From the NCBI RefSeq assembly GCF_900105755.1, contig NZ_FNTQ01000001.1:7192001-7256000 (forward strand): a stretch of 64,000 nt of DNA, written 5' to 3'. This document shows, piece by piece, positions 49,393 to 62,467 of this stretch (within the stretch, counting starts at the first letter, position 1; each line of letters begins with the position of its first letter). The DNA is from Streptomyces sp. Ag109_O5-10. Lineage in GTDB: Bacteria > Actinomycetota > Actinomycetes > Streptomycetales > Streptomycetaceae. The notes beneath the pieces are model-generated. The model ran no database searches, had not been told where the DNA came from, and saw nothing but the letters and a program-made list of their open reading frames with translations. Position numbers and translations under genes: made by a program.

Positions 49393-51092
49393 CTGCCCTC
49401 CTCCTGGCCGTTCTGCTGCCAGCGGTAGCCGCGCGGGGTGACCATGCGCCCGGCGACGTTCCGGGTCGCCGTGTTGCCCACGGTCACGACGGTCATCATG
49501 TCGACCCACGCCGGGTCCAGCGCGGCCAGGGTGGTCACCCGGCTCGACTCGTCGGGGCGCGAGGCGTTGCGGACGACCCCGACGGGTGTCGTGGGCTCCC
49601 GGTGCCCGGCGAGGATCGCCAGCGCCTTCGGCAGCTGCCAGTCGCGGCCCCGGGAACGCGGGTTGTAGAACGTCACGACGATGTCCGCCTCGGCCGCCGC
49701 GCGCACCCGGCGCTCGATGACCTCCCACGGCGTGTGCAGGTCGGACAGGCTGATCGAGACATGGTCGTGGCCGAGCGGCGCGCCCAGGACCGCGCCGGCC
49801 GCGAGCGCGGCCGTGACCCCGGGTACGCCGATCACGTCGATGTCGTCGGAGGCCTCGGCGAGCGCGGGGGAGGCCATCGCGTACACGCCCGCGTCCCCGC
49901 TGCCGATCAGCGCGACGGCGTGCCCGGCACGTGCCTCGGCGACCGCGGTACGCGCCCGCTCCTCCTCGGCGCCGAGCCCCGACTCCAGGATCCGGGTGCC
50001 GGGCCGCAGCAGGTCGCGGATCTGGTCGACGTACTGGTCGAGGCCGACGAGCACCGCGGCGCGCCGGAGTTCGGCCCTGGCCCGCGGGGTGAGCAGGTCC
50101 CGGGCACCGGGGCCGAGGCCGACGACCGCGAGCCGCCCGCGCGCCGGACGCCGTACGACGGCGCAGGTCGCCATGGCGGGCCGGCCGTCCGCCCGCTCCG
50201 ACTTCCGCTTGGGAACCAGGAGTTCGCCGCCCCGCACGAGTGCCGCCGCCTCGGCGACCGAAGGGGTGCCGACGGCGGCGAGCGGGGCGTCCGAGGGATG
50301 GGGGACCTGCACCCCGGCCAGCTCCTCGGCGGAGTACGTCACCAGCGGGACACCGAGCCGCGCGGCCGCCTCGACGAGTCCGGGTTCCCCGGACTTCGCG
50401 TCGACGGTGGCGAGTTCGGCGATGCTGCGCGGCGAGAGGCCCGCCTCCCGCAGCGCCGTCCCGACGAGGCCGAGCACCTCGTCGACCGGGGCGCCCCGGG
50501 AGGCGCCGACGCCGACGACGAGGGACGGCGGCCGCACCAGCACCTCGTTCGCGGCGGGTTCGACCGCGCGGTCGGTCAGCCGGACGGCGAAGGCGCCCTC
50601 CTCGGCCAGCGGCAGCGGCGGCAGCGGCCACGCCGACTCGGCGTGCAGCGCGACCGGTTCGCCGTCCAGCAGGGCCCGCGACACGGCCGCCACCGCGCCC
50701 TCGACGGGGAGGCCGAGGGTGTCGAGGCCGGGCAGCCCGACCGAGTCGGTCGCGGTGGTCACCACCGGCTGTGCGGCCAGCAGCTCACCCACCTCGCGGG
50801 CGAGTTCGTTCGCGCCACCGCCGTGCCCGCCGACCAGGGACACGGCGAACCGGCCGCCCTCGTCGACGCACACCACGCCCGGGTCCGTCGCCTTCGCGCC
50901 CAGCAGCGGGGCGATCAGCCGGACCACCGCACCCGTGGCCAGAAAACACACCAGCTGCTCGCACTCCGCGAACGCGGACCGGACGGCGTCCTTGACGGGA
51001 CCGTCGTACACCCGCGTGCGGTCCGGCCATGCCGCGGCCAGCCTGTCGCGCGCCGCCGCCCCCGCCGCGGTGGCGGAAATGAGGCCGATCAC
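49389..51092 (-). CDS. cobJ: CbiG-CobJ fusion: cobalamin-pathway hydrolase plus precorrin-3B C17-methyltransferase
   Basis: 567 residues with two parts. Residues ~1-300 are CbiG: the N-terminal domain (AECEQLVCFLATGAVVRL, LVGGHGGGANELAR) and the C-terminal CbiG/CobE domain (VVGVGASRGAPVDEVLGLV). Residues ~315-567 are the SAM-dependent methyltransferase CobJ/CbiH (LAVVGLGPGARDLLTPRA, IGSGDAGVYAMA, YNPRSRGRDWQL). It joins ring contraction/methylation at C-17 with the CbiG step that removes the two-carbon fragment. Overlaps cobL and cobH by 4 nt each. Confidence 0.93.
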   Translation of the reverse strand: MIGLISATAAGAAARDRLAAAWPDRTRVYDGPVKDAVRSAFAECEQLVCFLATGAVVRLIAPLLGAKATDPGVVCVDEGGRFAVSLVGGHGGGANELAREVGELLAAQPVVTTATDSVGLPGLDTLGLPVEGAVAAVSRALLDGEPVALHAESAWPLPPLPLAEEGAFAVRLTDRAVEPAANEVLVRPPSLVVGVGASRGAPVDEVLGLVGTALREAGLSPRSIAELATVDAKSGEPGLVEAAARLGVPLVTYSAEELAGVQVPHPSDAPLAAVGTPSVAEAAALVRGGELLVPKRKSERADGRPAMATCAVVRRPARGRLAVVGLGPGARDLLTPRARAELRRAAVLVGLDQYVDQIRDLLRPGTRILESGLGAEEERARTAVAEARAGHAVALIGSGDAGVYAMASPALAEASDDIDVIGVPGVTAALAAGAVLGAPLGHDHVSISLSDLHTPWEVIERRVRAAAEADIVVTFYNPRSRGRDWQLPKALAILAGHREPTTPVGVVRNASRPDESSRVTTLAALDPAWVDMMTVVTVGNTATRNVAGRMVTPRGYRWQQNGQEEGR

Positions 51093-52339
51093 TGGGCAAC
51101 TCCTTCTTCAGACAAGGGGGTCAGTGTTCGTGTCCCGGTTCGGGTCCCCCAGAGCAGGAACACGGGGTTGGCCGCCGCCAGCCGGGTCACGTCACCCGGC
51201 AGCGGCGCGAGACGGGAGGACTGGAGCAGCACCCCGTCGCAGGAGAACCCGGCACCGGTCAGCGCCGCACGCGCCGCCGGGACCCGGTCCAGGGCGGCCA
51301 GCGCGACCACCACGGTCCGCCGGGCGCGCGCGGCGCAGGCGGCGACGATCGCGGGCAGTTCGGCCCCGCCCCCGCCGACGAACACGGCGTCGGGGTCGGG
51401 GAGCCCGGCCAGGGCGTCCGGTGCCATGTCACACACCACATCCACGTACACCCCGTGCGCCCGCGCGTTCGCCGCGATCCGCGCCACCCCGTCCGCCGCC
51501 TTCTCCACCGCGACGACCGCGGCGCCGAGCCGTGCGCACTCCACCGCCACCGAACCGGAGCCCGCGCCGACGTCCCAGACCAGGTCGCCGAGGCGGGGTC
51601 CGAGCCGGGCCAGCGCCAGCGCCCGTACCTCGAACTTGGTGATCATCGAGTCGCGGTGCGCGAACTCGTCCTCGGCGAGGGCCCACCCGGCGGGCTGCGC
51701 CCGGCCGCCCGCCACCGTCCGCACCGCGCTCAGCGCCCGTGACTCGTCGAGGCAGAGGACGACACTCACGGCCGTACCCCAGTCCCGCGCGGCGGCCTCG
51801 GCCGGGGTGACCCGCTCCAGCCGCTCCCGCTCCGGGTCACCGAGGGCGCTCGCCACGACGAGCAGCCGGTCCGCGGGCACCGCGGCCCCCAGCTCGGCGG
51901 GCCCGGCGCCCGGTCCGGTCAGCACGGCCACCTTGGGATGCGCCCGGCAGGCATGCACCGCCGTGCGCAGCTCCCGCCCGTGCGCGCTGACCACCACCGC
52001 GTCGTCCCAGGGCAGCCCGAGACGCGCGAAGGCGGTGGCCACGGAGGACACACCCGGGCGCACGTCCAGCGCCGCCGCCCCGAACCGCTCGGCCAGGGCC
52101 CGCACGATCCCGAAGAACCCGGGGTCGCCGGAGGCCAGCACGACCACCCGGTGCCCCTTGTCCCGATGCCGTTCGACGACGTCGAGGGCGGGCGCCAGCG
52201 GACCGAGCACCACCCGCTCGGCATCCTCCGGAACCGGCGCGGCAGCCAGATGCCGCCGACCGCCGACGACCAGCCGGGCGCCGGCCAGCACACCGGGCGG
52301 CAGCGGGGCGCCCGTCCCGGTACCGACGACCGTGATCAT
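51089..52339 (-). CDS. cobL: Precorrin-6Y C5,15-methyltransferase (decarboxylating), CbiE-CbiT fusion
   Basis: 416 residues. The N-terminal CbiE half (ITVVGTGTGAPLPPGVLAGA, LASGDPGFFGI, RPGVSSVATAFARLGLPW) methylates C-5. The C-terminal CbiT half (MITKFEVRALALARL, WDVGAGSGSVAVE for SAM binding) methylates C-15 and decarboxylates. The fused CobL form is normal for actinobacteria. The ATG (complement of 52337-52339) overlaps the cobM stop by 4 nt. Confidence 0.95.
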   Translation of the reverse strand: MITVVGTGTGAPLPPGVLAGARLVVGGRRHLAAAPVPEDAERVVLGPLAPALDVVERHRDKGHRVVVLASGDPGFFGIVRALAERFGAAALDVRPGVSSVATAFARLGLPWDDAVVVSAHGRELRTAVHACRAHPKVAVLTGPGAGPAELGAAVPADRLLVVASALGDPERERLERVTPAEAAARDWGTAVSVVLCLDESRALSAVRTVAGGRAQPAGWALAEDEFAHRDSMITKFEVRALALARLGPRLGDLVWDVGAGSGSVAVECARLGAAVVAVEKAADGVARIAANARAHGVYVDVVCDMAPDALAGLPDPDAVFVGGGGAELPAIVAACAARARRTVVVALAALDRVPAARAALTGAGFSCDGVLLQSSRLAPLPGDVTRLAAANPVFLLWGTRTGTRTLTPLSEEGVAQ

Positions 52340-53172
52340 GTACTGGCCCCCCGCTCGCGCAGCTCCCGCCGGGCCTCGGGGTCGGCCTTGCGGAAGCCGT
52401 GGAAGTGGCCGGGGTGGTAGAGGTGCGAGCGGGTGCCGTGGGCGGCCAGGGCCGGGCCGACCAGGAAGAGGGTGTGCTTCCAGAGCTTGTGCTCCTTGAC
52501 CGTCTCCTCCAGCGTCTCGATCGTGCACCGCACGACCAGCTCCTCCGGCCAGGTCGCCTGGTAGGCGACGACGACCGGGGTGGACGTCGGGTAGCCGCCC
52601 TCCAGCAGCTCGCGCACCAGCTGCCCGCTGCGCGCGGCGGAGAGGAAGACCGCCATCGTCGTCCCGTGCCGGGCGAACTCCCGTACCTCCTCCCCGGGCG
52701 GCATCGGCGTCTTGCCGCCGCCCAGCCGGGTGAGTACGACGGACTGCGCCACCTCGGGAATCGTCAGCTCGCGCTGGGCCAGCGCGGCCACCGCCGAGAA
52801 GGAGGAGACGCCGGGCACGATCTCGACCTCGATGCCGATCGCGGCACACCGGTCGACCTGCTCCTGCGTGCCGCCCCAGAGCGCCGGGTCCCCGGAGTGG
52901 ATGCGGGCCACCCGCAGCCCGTGGGCGTGAGCCCTCCCGTACACGGCGACCACGTCTTCCAGCGACATCGTCGCGGAGTCGAGGACCTCCGCGTCCGCGC
53001 GCGCGTGCTGGAGGACCTCGGCCTGGACCAGGCTCGCGGCCCAGATCACCACGTCGGCCTCGGCGATCGCGCGCGCGGCCCGGAACGTCAGCAGATCGGC
53101 GGCGCCGGGGCCGGCGCCGACGAAGGTCACCTTGCCGGCGGGGACAGCGCCGGAGGCGGCGGCATCGGCCAT
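52336..53172 (-). CDS. cobM: Precorrin-4 C11-methyltransferase
   Basis: 278 residues, SAM-dependent tetrapyrrole methylase. Segments VTFVGAGPGAADLLTFRA, RIHSGDPALWGGTQEQ, PGVSSFSAVAALAQRELTIP and GTTMAVFLSA are typical of CobM/CbiF. The ATG (complement of 53170-53172) has GAGGACC upstream; a GTG eight codons earlier lacks a binding site. First gene of the second cob transcription unit, with 84 nt to the divergent ZIP gene. Confidence 0.95.
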   Translation of the reverse strand: MADAAASGAVPAGKVTFVGAGPGAADLLTFRAARAIAEADVVIWAASLVQAEVLQHARADAEVLDSATMSLEDVVAVYGRAHAHGLRVARIHSGDPALWGGTQEQVDRCAAIGIEVEIVPGVSSFSAVAALAQRELTIPEVAQSVVLTRLGGGKTPMPPGEEVREFARHGTTMAVFLSAARSGQLVRELLEGGYPTSTPVVVAYQATWPEELVVRCTIETLEETVKEHKLWKHTLFLVGPALAAHGTRSHLYHPGHFHGFRKADPEARRELRERGAST

Positions 53173-53256
53173 GAGAATTCGGTCCTCTCTGGACAAAGGG
53201 TGTTACTGGTGGTGCTGGATGTGCGCTGAGGCGGGTCGATCGGATAGCAAGGGCAC
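53173..53256. promoter_or_regulatory. Bidirectional promoter region, cobM operon / ZIP transporter
   Basis: 84 nt between divergent starts. It is too short for a full cobalamin riboswitch (about 200 nt), and no B12-box-like element was seen, so the cobM unit and ZIP gene probably share a compact DNA-level control site. Confidence 0.4.
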
Positions 53257-53985
53257 ATGGCGGTCTTCGTCGCGCTCGGCGCGTTCCTGATGACGCTGGC
53301 CGGCGGCTGGACGGCACAGCGTGTGACCGACCGTCGTCACCTGGTCCTCGGACTGGCCGGCGGTCTGATGCTCGGGGTGGTCGGCCTCGACCTGCTGCCG
53401 GAGGCGCTGCGCGCCGCCGGCCGCGCGGTCTTCGGGGTGCCGGCCGCCCTGCTCCTGTTCGTGGCGGGCTTCCTGCTGGCCCATCTGGTGGAACGCACCC
53501 TGGCCCTGCGCCAGGCCGCGCACGGCGCCGACGAGCACGCCCACCGGGCGCCCGAGGTGGGCCTGACGGCGGCCGGCGCGATGGTCGGCCACAGCGCGAT
53601 GGACGGCGTGGCGATCGGCGCGGCCTTCCAGGTGGGCGGCGGCATGGGCGCGGCGGTGGCGCTCGCGGTCATCGCGCACGACTTCGCGGACGGCTTCAAC
53701 ACCTTCACGATCACGAGCCTCTACGGCAACGCGCGCCGCCGGGCGATAGCGATGCTGGTCGCCGACGCCTGCGCACCGGTCCTCGGCGCCCTCTCCACGA
53801 TCTTCTTCACCATCCCGGAGGCCCTGCTCGGCGGCTATCTCGGCCTCTTCGGCGGCGTCCTGCTCTACCTGGCCGCCGCCGAGATCCTCCCCGAGGCCCA
53901 CCACGAGCACCCGGCCCGCTCGACGCTGCTGTGCACGGTCGCCGGCGCGGCCTTCATCTGGCTGGTGGTGGGCATCTCCAGCTGA
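53257..53985 (+). CDS. ZIP-family divalent metal transporter
   Basis: 242 residues, about eight transmembrane helices. The ZIP metal-transport motifs in helices IV and V are GHSAMDGVAIGAAF and HDFADGFNTFTI (His and Asp/Asn ligands). A short His-containing loop (HGADEHAHRAPE) lies between helices III and IV. It imports or exports Zn2+, Co2+ or Fe2+. It is the only plus-strand gene inside the cobalamin cluster, divergent from cobM and tail to tail with cobI (11-nt gap), which favours cobalt supply as its job. Confidence 0.88.
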   Translation: MAVFVALGAFLMTLAGGWTAQRVTDRRHLVLGLAGGLMLGVVGLDLLPEALRAAGRAVFGVPAALLLFVAGFLLAHLVERTLALRQAAHGADEHAHRAPEVGLTAAGAMVGHSAMDGVAIGAAFQVGGGMGAAVALAVIAHDFADGFNTFTITSLYGNARRRAIAMLVADACAPVLGALSTIFFTIPEALLGGYLGLFGGVLLYLAAAEILPEAHHEHPARSTLLCTVAGAAFIWLVVGISS

Positions 53986-53996
53986 CGCCCGACCGC

Positions 53997-54731
53997 TCAC
54001 AGCTTCCCGCCTCTGCCACCGTCCCGGCGCGGGGGTGCGATGAGCGTGGAGAGGTACGGCAGCGGGGAGCCGTCGAGCTCGGCGGCGGGCCGGACGGACT
54101 CCTCCGCGAGCCCCAGCGCCGACCCCCACACGGCATCGTCCAGCCGTCCGGTCTCCCGCAACGCCGCCACGACCGCTCCGGCCTGTCGCCCGAACTTGTA
54201 CGCCACGACCGTCCCGGCCCCGCTCAGCGCGTCCTTGAGCACCTCGGCGCCCGCCGTCACCGGCACCAGCGTCAGCGGCTCGGTCCCCTCGGTGAGCACG
54301 GCCCCGGAGCGGGCGGCGAGATCCTGCATGGCGGTGATCCCGGGTACGGTCTCCACCACCACGTCCGGCACCAGCCCGGCGATGGTCTGCGCGAGATAGG
54401 TGAAGGTGGAGTACACGTTCGGGTCCCCGATGGTGGCGAAGGCGACCACCCCGTGCTCCCGCAGCAACTCCGCCACCCTGGCCCCCGCGGCGTCCCAGGC
54501 GGCCTCCCGCCGCCCCCGGTCACTGCGCTCGTTCAGCGCGAAGACCACCCGTACGACCTTCTCCGCGCCGACGTAGTGCAGCACGGTCGCCTCGGCCCGC
54601 CCCCGCTCACCGCTGTCCATGACCGGCACCACGACGACATCGGCCGCGCGCAGGGCGTTGACCCCCTTGACGGTCACCAGCTCCGGGTCACCGGGCCCCA
54701 CGCCGACTCCGATCAACCTGCTGCTGCTCAT
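53997..54731 (-). CDS. cobI: Precorrin-2 C20-methyltransferase
   Basis: 244 residues, SAM-dependent tetrapyrrole methylase. LIGVGVGPGDPELVTVKGVNAL at the start, FATIGDPNVYSTF and ETVPGITAMQDLAARSG are CobI/CbiL signatures. The ATG (complement of 54729-54731) overlaps the cobB stop by 4 nt. Last gene of the cobQ-to-cobI transcription unit. Confidence 0.94.
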   Translation of the reverse strand: MSSSRLIGVGVGPGDPELVTVKGVNALRAADVVVVPVMDSGERGRAEATVLHYVGAEKVVRVVFALNERSDRGRREAAWDAAGARVAELLREHGVVAFATIGDPNVYSTFTYLAQTIAGLVPDVVVETVPGITAMQDLAARSGAVLTEGTEPLTLVPVTAGAEVLKDALSGAGTVVAYKFGRQAGAVVAALRETGRLDDAVWGSALGLAEESVRPAAELDGSPLPYLSTLIAPPRRDGGRGGKL

Positions 54732-56194
54732 GACGTCCGGCACCTCTCCACGAACCTCCGGGCCACACCGGGCTCGGACGCCCAGTGCGTGTGCAGATAA
54801 CTCGCGTGCACACCCCGCTGTACAAAACCTTCGACCCGCGGCCGGGGCGCACGCACCCCCCACGCGGGAGCCGCCCCCGCCCCCGGCTCCACCACGGTCC
54901 GGTGGAACTCGTGCCCGCGCATCCGCGTCCCGGCGGCTGCCAGCACGCTGTCACTCACGGCAACCGCGTCCCGGTACCCCAGCGTGAGCCGTTCGGACAT
55001 CCGCGCGGTCACGTCGAGCACCCCGCACATGGGCAGCCCGTCCAGCTCCCGGCCCAGGTACAGCAGCCCCGCACACTCGGCCGCCACCGGCCCACCGCGC
55101 TCCGCGAGAGCGGCGACGTCCTTCCGCAGCACCTCGTTGGCCGCCAGCTGTCCGCCGTACACCTCGGGAAACCCGCCGCCGATCACCAGCCCACGCGTCC
55201 CGTCCGGCAGCCGCTCGTCCCGCAGCGGATCGAACACGACGACCTCGGCCCCGGCGGCGGCAAGCAACTCGGCGTGCTCGGCATAGGAGAAGGTGAAGGC
55301 AGCCCCACCGGCAACAGCGACAAGCGGCCTCTCGACCACCCGCGGGCGAAGGCCGTCCCGCACCCCCGCCGGCCCGTCCGGCGTCTGCGGACGAGGCCCA
55401 TCAGGCCGAAGCGGGGGTCCGGGGGCGGCGGCCCCCGAAGGCGGGGGCGGGGAGACCAGGGCCTCGGCCGCGTCCCAGGCCGCACCCGGCAGCACCCCGG
55501 CCCCGCGCGCAAGCCCCATCAGCCCCTCCAGGTCACACCCGTCGGAGACCCGCGCGGCCATCAGGGCGACGGCCTCGACCGCGGCCGCCCGCCGCTCGGC
55601 GACAGGAACCAGCCCGAGGTGCCGCGAGGGCACAGCGACCTGCGGAGCCCGCCGCAGCACCCCGAACACCGGCACCCCCGCCGAATCCAGCGCCTCCCGC
55701 AGCAACTCCTCGTGCCGGTCCGACCCCACCTTGTTCAGGATCACCCCCGCGACCCGCACCTCCGGATCCCACGACGCGAACCCGTGCACCAGCGCCGCCA
55801 CCGACCGCGACTGCGCCGACGCGTCCACGACCAGCACCACCGGCGCCCGCAGCAGCTTGGCGACATGAGCGGTGGACGCCAGCTCCCCTTCCCCCGCGGC
55901 ACCGTCGTACAGCCCCATCACACCCTCGACGACGGCCAGGTCACAGCCCCGCGCGCCGTGCGCGAACAACGGGCCGACCAGCTCCGGCCCGCACAGGTAC
56001 GCGTCGAGGTTCCGCCCCACCCGCCCGGTCGCGAGCGCGTGGTACCCGGGGTCGATGTAGTCGGGCCCCACCTTGTGCGGGGACACGGCGAGCCCGCGGG
56101 CGGTGAACGCGGCCATCAGCCCGGTGGCGACGGTGGTCTTGCCGCTGCCGGACGACGGCGCGGCGACGACCAGCCGGGGCACGGACGAGGACAT
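54728..56194 (-). CDS. cobB: Cobyrinate a,c-diamide synthase
   Basis: 488 residues. ATP-binding domain with P-loop APSSGSGKTTVATGL, KVGPDYIDPGYH and VEGVMGLYDG. The C-terminal glutamine amidotransferase domain has the nucleophile Cys in AAECAGLLYLG and the late catalytic His in ASYLHTHW. It amidates the a and c side chains using glutamine. An unusually long Pro/Gly-rich linker of ~45 residues (~261-305, PPPPSGAAAPGPP) separates the domains. Its ATG overlaps the cobO stop by 1 nt. Confidence 0.95.
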   Translation of the reverse strand: MSSSVPRLVVAAPSSGSGKTTVATGLMAAFTARGLAVSPHKVGPDYIDPGYHALATGRVGRNLDAYLCGPELVGPLFAHGARGCDLAVVEGVMGLYDGAAGEGELASTAHVAKLLRAPVVLVVDASAQSRSVAALVHGFASWDPEVRVAGVILNKVGSDRHEELLREALDSAGVPVFGVLRRAPQVAVPSRHLGLVPVAERRAAAVEAVALMAARVSDGCDLEGLMGLARGAGVLPGAAWDAAEALVSPPPPSGAAAPGPPLRPDGPRPQTPDGPAGVRDGLRPRVVERPLVAVAGGAAFTFSYAEHAELLAAAGAEVVVFDPLRDERLPDGTRGLVIGGGFPEVYGGQLAANEVLRKDVAALAERGGPVAAECAGLLYLGRELDGLPMCGVLDVTARMSERLTLGYRDAVAVSDSVLAAAGTRMRGHEFHRTVVEPGAGAAPAWGVRAPRPRVEGFVQRGVHASYLHTHWASEPGVARRFVERCRTS

Positions 56195-56793
56195 CACCAC
56201 TCGATGCCCCTCTGCCCCTTCTGCCCCGCGTCCATCGGGTGCTTGACCTTGGACATGTCGGTGACGAGATCGGCGAGGCCGACGAGCTTGTCCGGCGCGT
56301 TCCGCCCGGTGATCACGACATGCTGGGTCCCGGGCCGGTTCCGCAGCACGTCGACGACCTCGTCGGTGTCCACCCACCCCCAGTGCATCGGGTACGCGAA
56401 CTCGTCAAGGACGTACAACCGGTACGTCTCGGCGGCCAGGTCCCGCTTGACCTGCTCCCAGCCCTCCCGGGCCTTCTCCTCGTTGTCCATCTGCGCGTCG
56501 CGCTGGACCCAGGACCAGCCCTCGCCCATCTTGTGCCAGTCGACGGTCCCGCCCTCGCCGGAGGCGCCCAGCACCCGCAGCGCGTTCTCCTCGCCGACCT
56601 TCCACTTGGCCGACTTGACGAACTGGAACACCCCGATGGGCCACCCCTGGTTCCAGGCCCGGAGCGCGAGCCCGAACGCGGCGGTGGACTTGCCCTTCCC
56701 GATCCCGGTGTGCACGACCACCAGCGGCCGGTTACGGCGCTGCCGGGTGGTCAGCCCGTCGTCGGGCACGACACTCGGCTGTCCCTGCGGCAT
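56194..56793 (-). CDS. cobO: Cob(I)yrinic acid a,c-diamide adenosyltransferase
   Basis: 199 residues. P-loop GIGKGKSTAAFG near residue 32, then GVFQFVKSAKWKVGE, and YVLDEFAYPMHWGWV, all standard for the CobO/BtuR/CobA-type ATP:corrinoid adenosyltransferase. Places the 5'-deoxyadenosyl group on cobalt. TAATG overlap (1 nt) with the chelatase gene upstream. Confidence 0.96.
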   Translation of the reverse strand: MPQGQPSVVPDDGLTTRQRRNRPLVVVHTGIGKGKSTAAFGLALRAWNQGWPIGVFQFVKSAKWKVGEENALRVLGASGEGGTVDWHKMGEGWSWVQRDAQMDNEEKAREGWEQVKRDLAAETYRLYVLDEFAYPMHWGWVDTDEVVDVLRNRPGTQHVVITGRNAPDKLVGLADLVTDMSKVKHPMDAGQKGQRGIEW

Positions 56794-58798
56794 TACGCGG
56801 CCCTCCTCGAACGACCCTGAACGTCCTTCACCAGCCCGGCGATCGAGTCCGCGCGCAGCTCGTCGAGCGTCACCGCGGTACCGCCCAGCTCATCCGCCAA
56901 CTGCCCGGCGAGCCCCAGCCGCACCGGGCCGGACTCGCAGTCCACGACCACGGAGGCGACCCCGTCCGCCGCGAACAGCCGCGCCGCGCGCCCGGCGAGG
57001 GCGACCGGCTCCGGCCCGCCGGTGGCGCGCCCGTCGGTCACCACCACCACCAGCGCCCGCCGCGCCGGATCCCGCAGCCGCTCCACCCGCAGCACGTCGT
57101 GCGCCCTGAGCAGTCCGGCGGCGAGCGGCGTACGACCGCCGGTCGGCAGCGACTCCAGCCGGGCCGCCGCCGCGTCCACCGACGAGGTCGGCGGCAGCGC
57201 CACTTCGGCCGCAGCGCCCCGGAAGGTCACCAGCCCCACCTTGTCCCGCCGCTGGTAGGCGTCGAGGAGCAGCGACAGCACGGCGCCCTTCACCGCGCTC
57301 ATCCGCTGCCGGGCCGCCATCGACCCGGACGCGTCGACCACGAACAGCACGAGGTTCCCCTCGCGGCCCTCCCGGGCCGCCTGCCGCAGGTCGTCCCGCC
57401 GGATCACGAGCCCCGGCCCGGACCGCCCGCGCGCCCGCTGGTGCGGGGCGGCCGCCTGCACGGTCGCCGCCAGGTGCAGCTTGGTCAGGGCACCCCGCGG
57501 CCGCCGCGCACCGGTCGTACGGCCGTGCTCGGTCCGCGCCCGGGAGCGCCGCCCGGCGGCGCCCTCGCCGATCCCCGGCACGCTCAGCACCTTGGCGCGA
57601 AAGGGCTCGGCGGCCCGCACCGGGGCCTGCTCGCCCGAAGTACCGCCGGACGTCTGCGGTTCGCCGTCCGCTCCGGCCTCGGGCCGGGCAGCCGTGTCCC
57701 CGCCCTGCGGGCCGCCGTCGTCGGGCGCCGGCTGTCCGCCACCCCCACCGGGACCGCCCGGATCCGGATCGTCGTCGCCGTCGTCCTCCCCGGAGAACTC
57801 CTCCAGCGCCTGGTCCAGCTTGTCCTCGTCGAGGCCCGGCGCGTCGAAGGGGTTGCGGCGCCGCCGGTGCGGCAGCGCGAGCAGCGCCGCCCGGCGCACG
57901 TCCTCCGCCAGCACCTCGGTCCGCCCGGCCCACGCGGCCAGCGCGGTCGCCGTGCGGGCCATCACGATGTCGGCGCGCATCCCGTCGACCTCGAAGGCCG
58001 CGCAGGTCGCCGCGATCTGCCGGAGCGCCCCGTCGCCCAGCCGCACCGACGGCAGCAACCCCCGTGCCGCCACGACCCGCTGCCGGACGGCGGCCTCCTC
58101 GCCGGCCCAGCGCGCCGCGAACCCCGCCGGGTCGTCGTCGTACGCGAGCCGCCGCCGTACCACCTCCACCCGCTGGTCGGGCTCCCGGGAGGCGGCCACC
58201 TCGACGGTGAGGCCGAACCGGTCGAGCAACTGCGGCCGCAGCTCGCCCTCTTCGGGGTTCATCGTGCCGACCAGCAGGAAGCGCGCCGCGTGCCGGACCG
58301 ACACGCCCTCGCGCTCGACGTACGACGCGCCCATCGCGGCCGCGTCGAGGAGCAGGTCGACCAGGTGGTCGTGGAGGAGGTTGACCTCGTCGACGTACAG
58401 GATGCCCCGGTGCGCGTCGGCCAGCAGGCCCGGCTCGAAGGCCTTCACGCCCTCCGCCAGGGCGCGTTCTATGTCCAGCGCGCCGACCAGCCGGTCCTCG
58501 GAGGCGCCGACCGGCAGTTCGACCATGCGTGCCGGGCGGGACTCGAAGGCCCCGGGAGGGTTGTGCGGACCGTCCGGGCAGGCCGGGTCCGGGGCGGCCG
58601 GGTCGCAGGAGAAACGGCAGCCGGCGACGACGTCCACGGCCGGCAGCAGCGCCGACAGGGCACGTACGGCCGTGCTCTTCGCGGTGCCCTTCTCGCCGCG
58701 CACCAGCACCCCGCCGACCGCCGGCGAGACGGCGTTCAGCAGCAGCGCGAGCCGCAGGTCGTCCTGGCCGACGACGGCCGTGAACGGGAACGGGGTAG

Positions 58799-58802
<4 letters not shown>
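56793..58802 (-). CDS. Fused ChlI/ChlD-type chelatase subunit, probable cobaltochelatase partner of CobN
   Basis: 669 residues. Residues ~1-330 form an AAA+ ATPase (Walker A GEKGTAKST, Walker B GILYVDEVNLL, sensor GTMNPEEGELRP). An acidic, Gly/Pro-rich linker (~360-440) follows, then a VWA domain with MIDAS motif DASGSMAAR and TDGRATGG. This is the ChlI-ChlD arrangement in one chain. Directly after cobN it most likely powers cobalt insertion into hydrogenobyrinate a,c-diamide in place of CobS/CobT. The GTG start overlaps the cobN stop by 4 nt. Confidence 0.9.

Positions 58803-62463
<3,661 letters not shown>

Positions 62464-62467
<4 letters not shown>

Noticed and set aside
49602..52499. 965-codon plus-strand open frame antisense to cobJ and cobL
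   Set aside because: Ser/Arg/Pro-rich shadow frame; the opposite strand encodes intact CbiG-CobJ and CobL.
53173..53256. Cobalamin riboswitch ahead of cobM
   Set aside because: The gap is only 84 nt and no B12-box-like or four-way-junction elements were found; a riboswitch for the larger unit could lie beyond the right edge.
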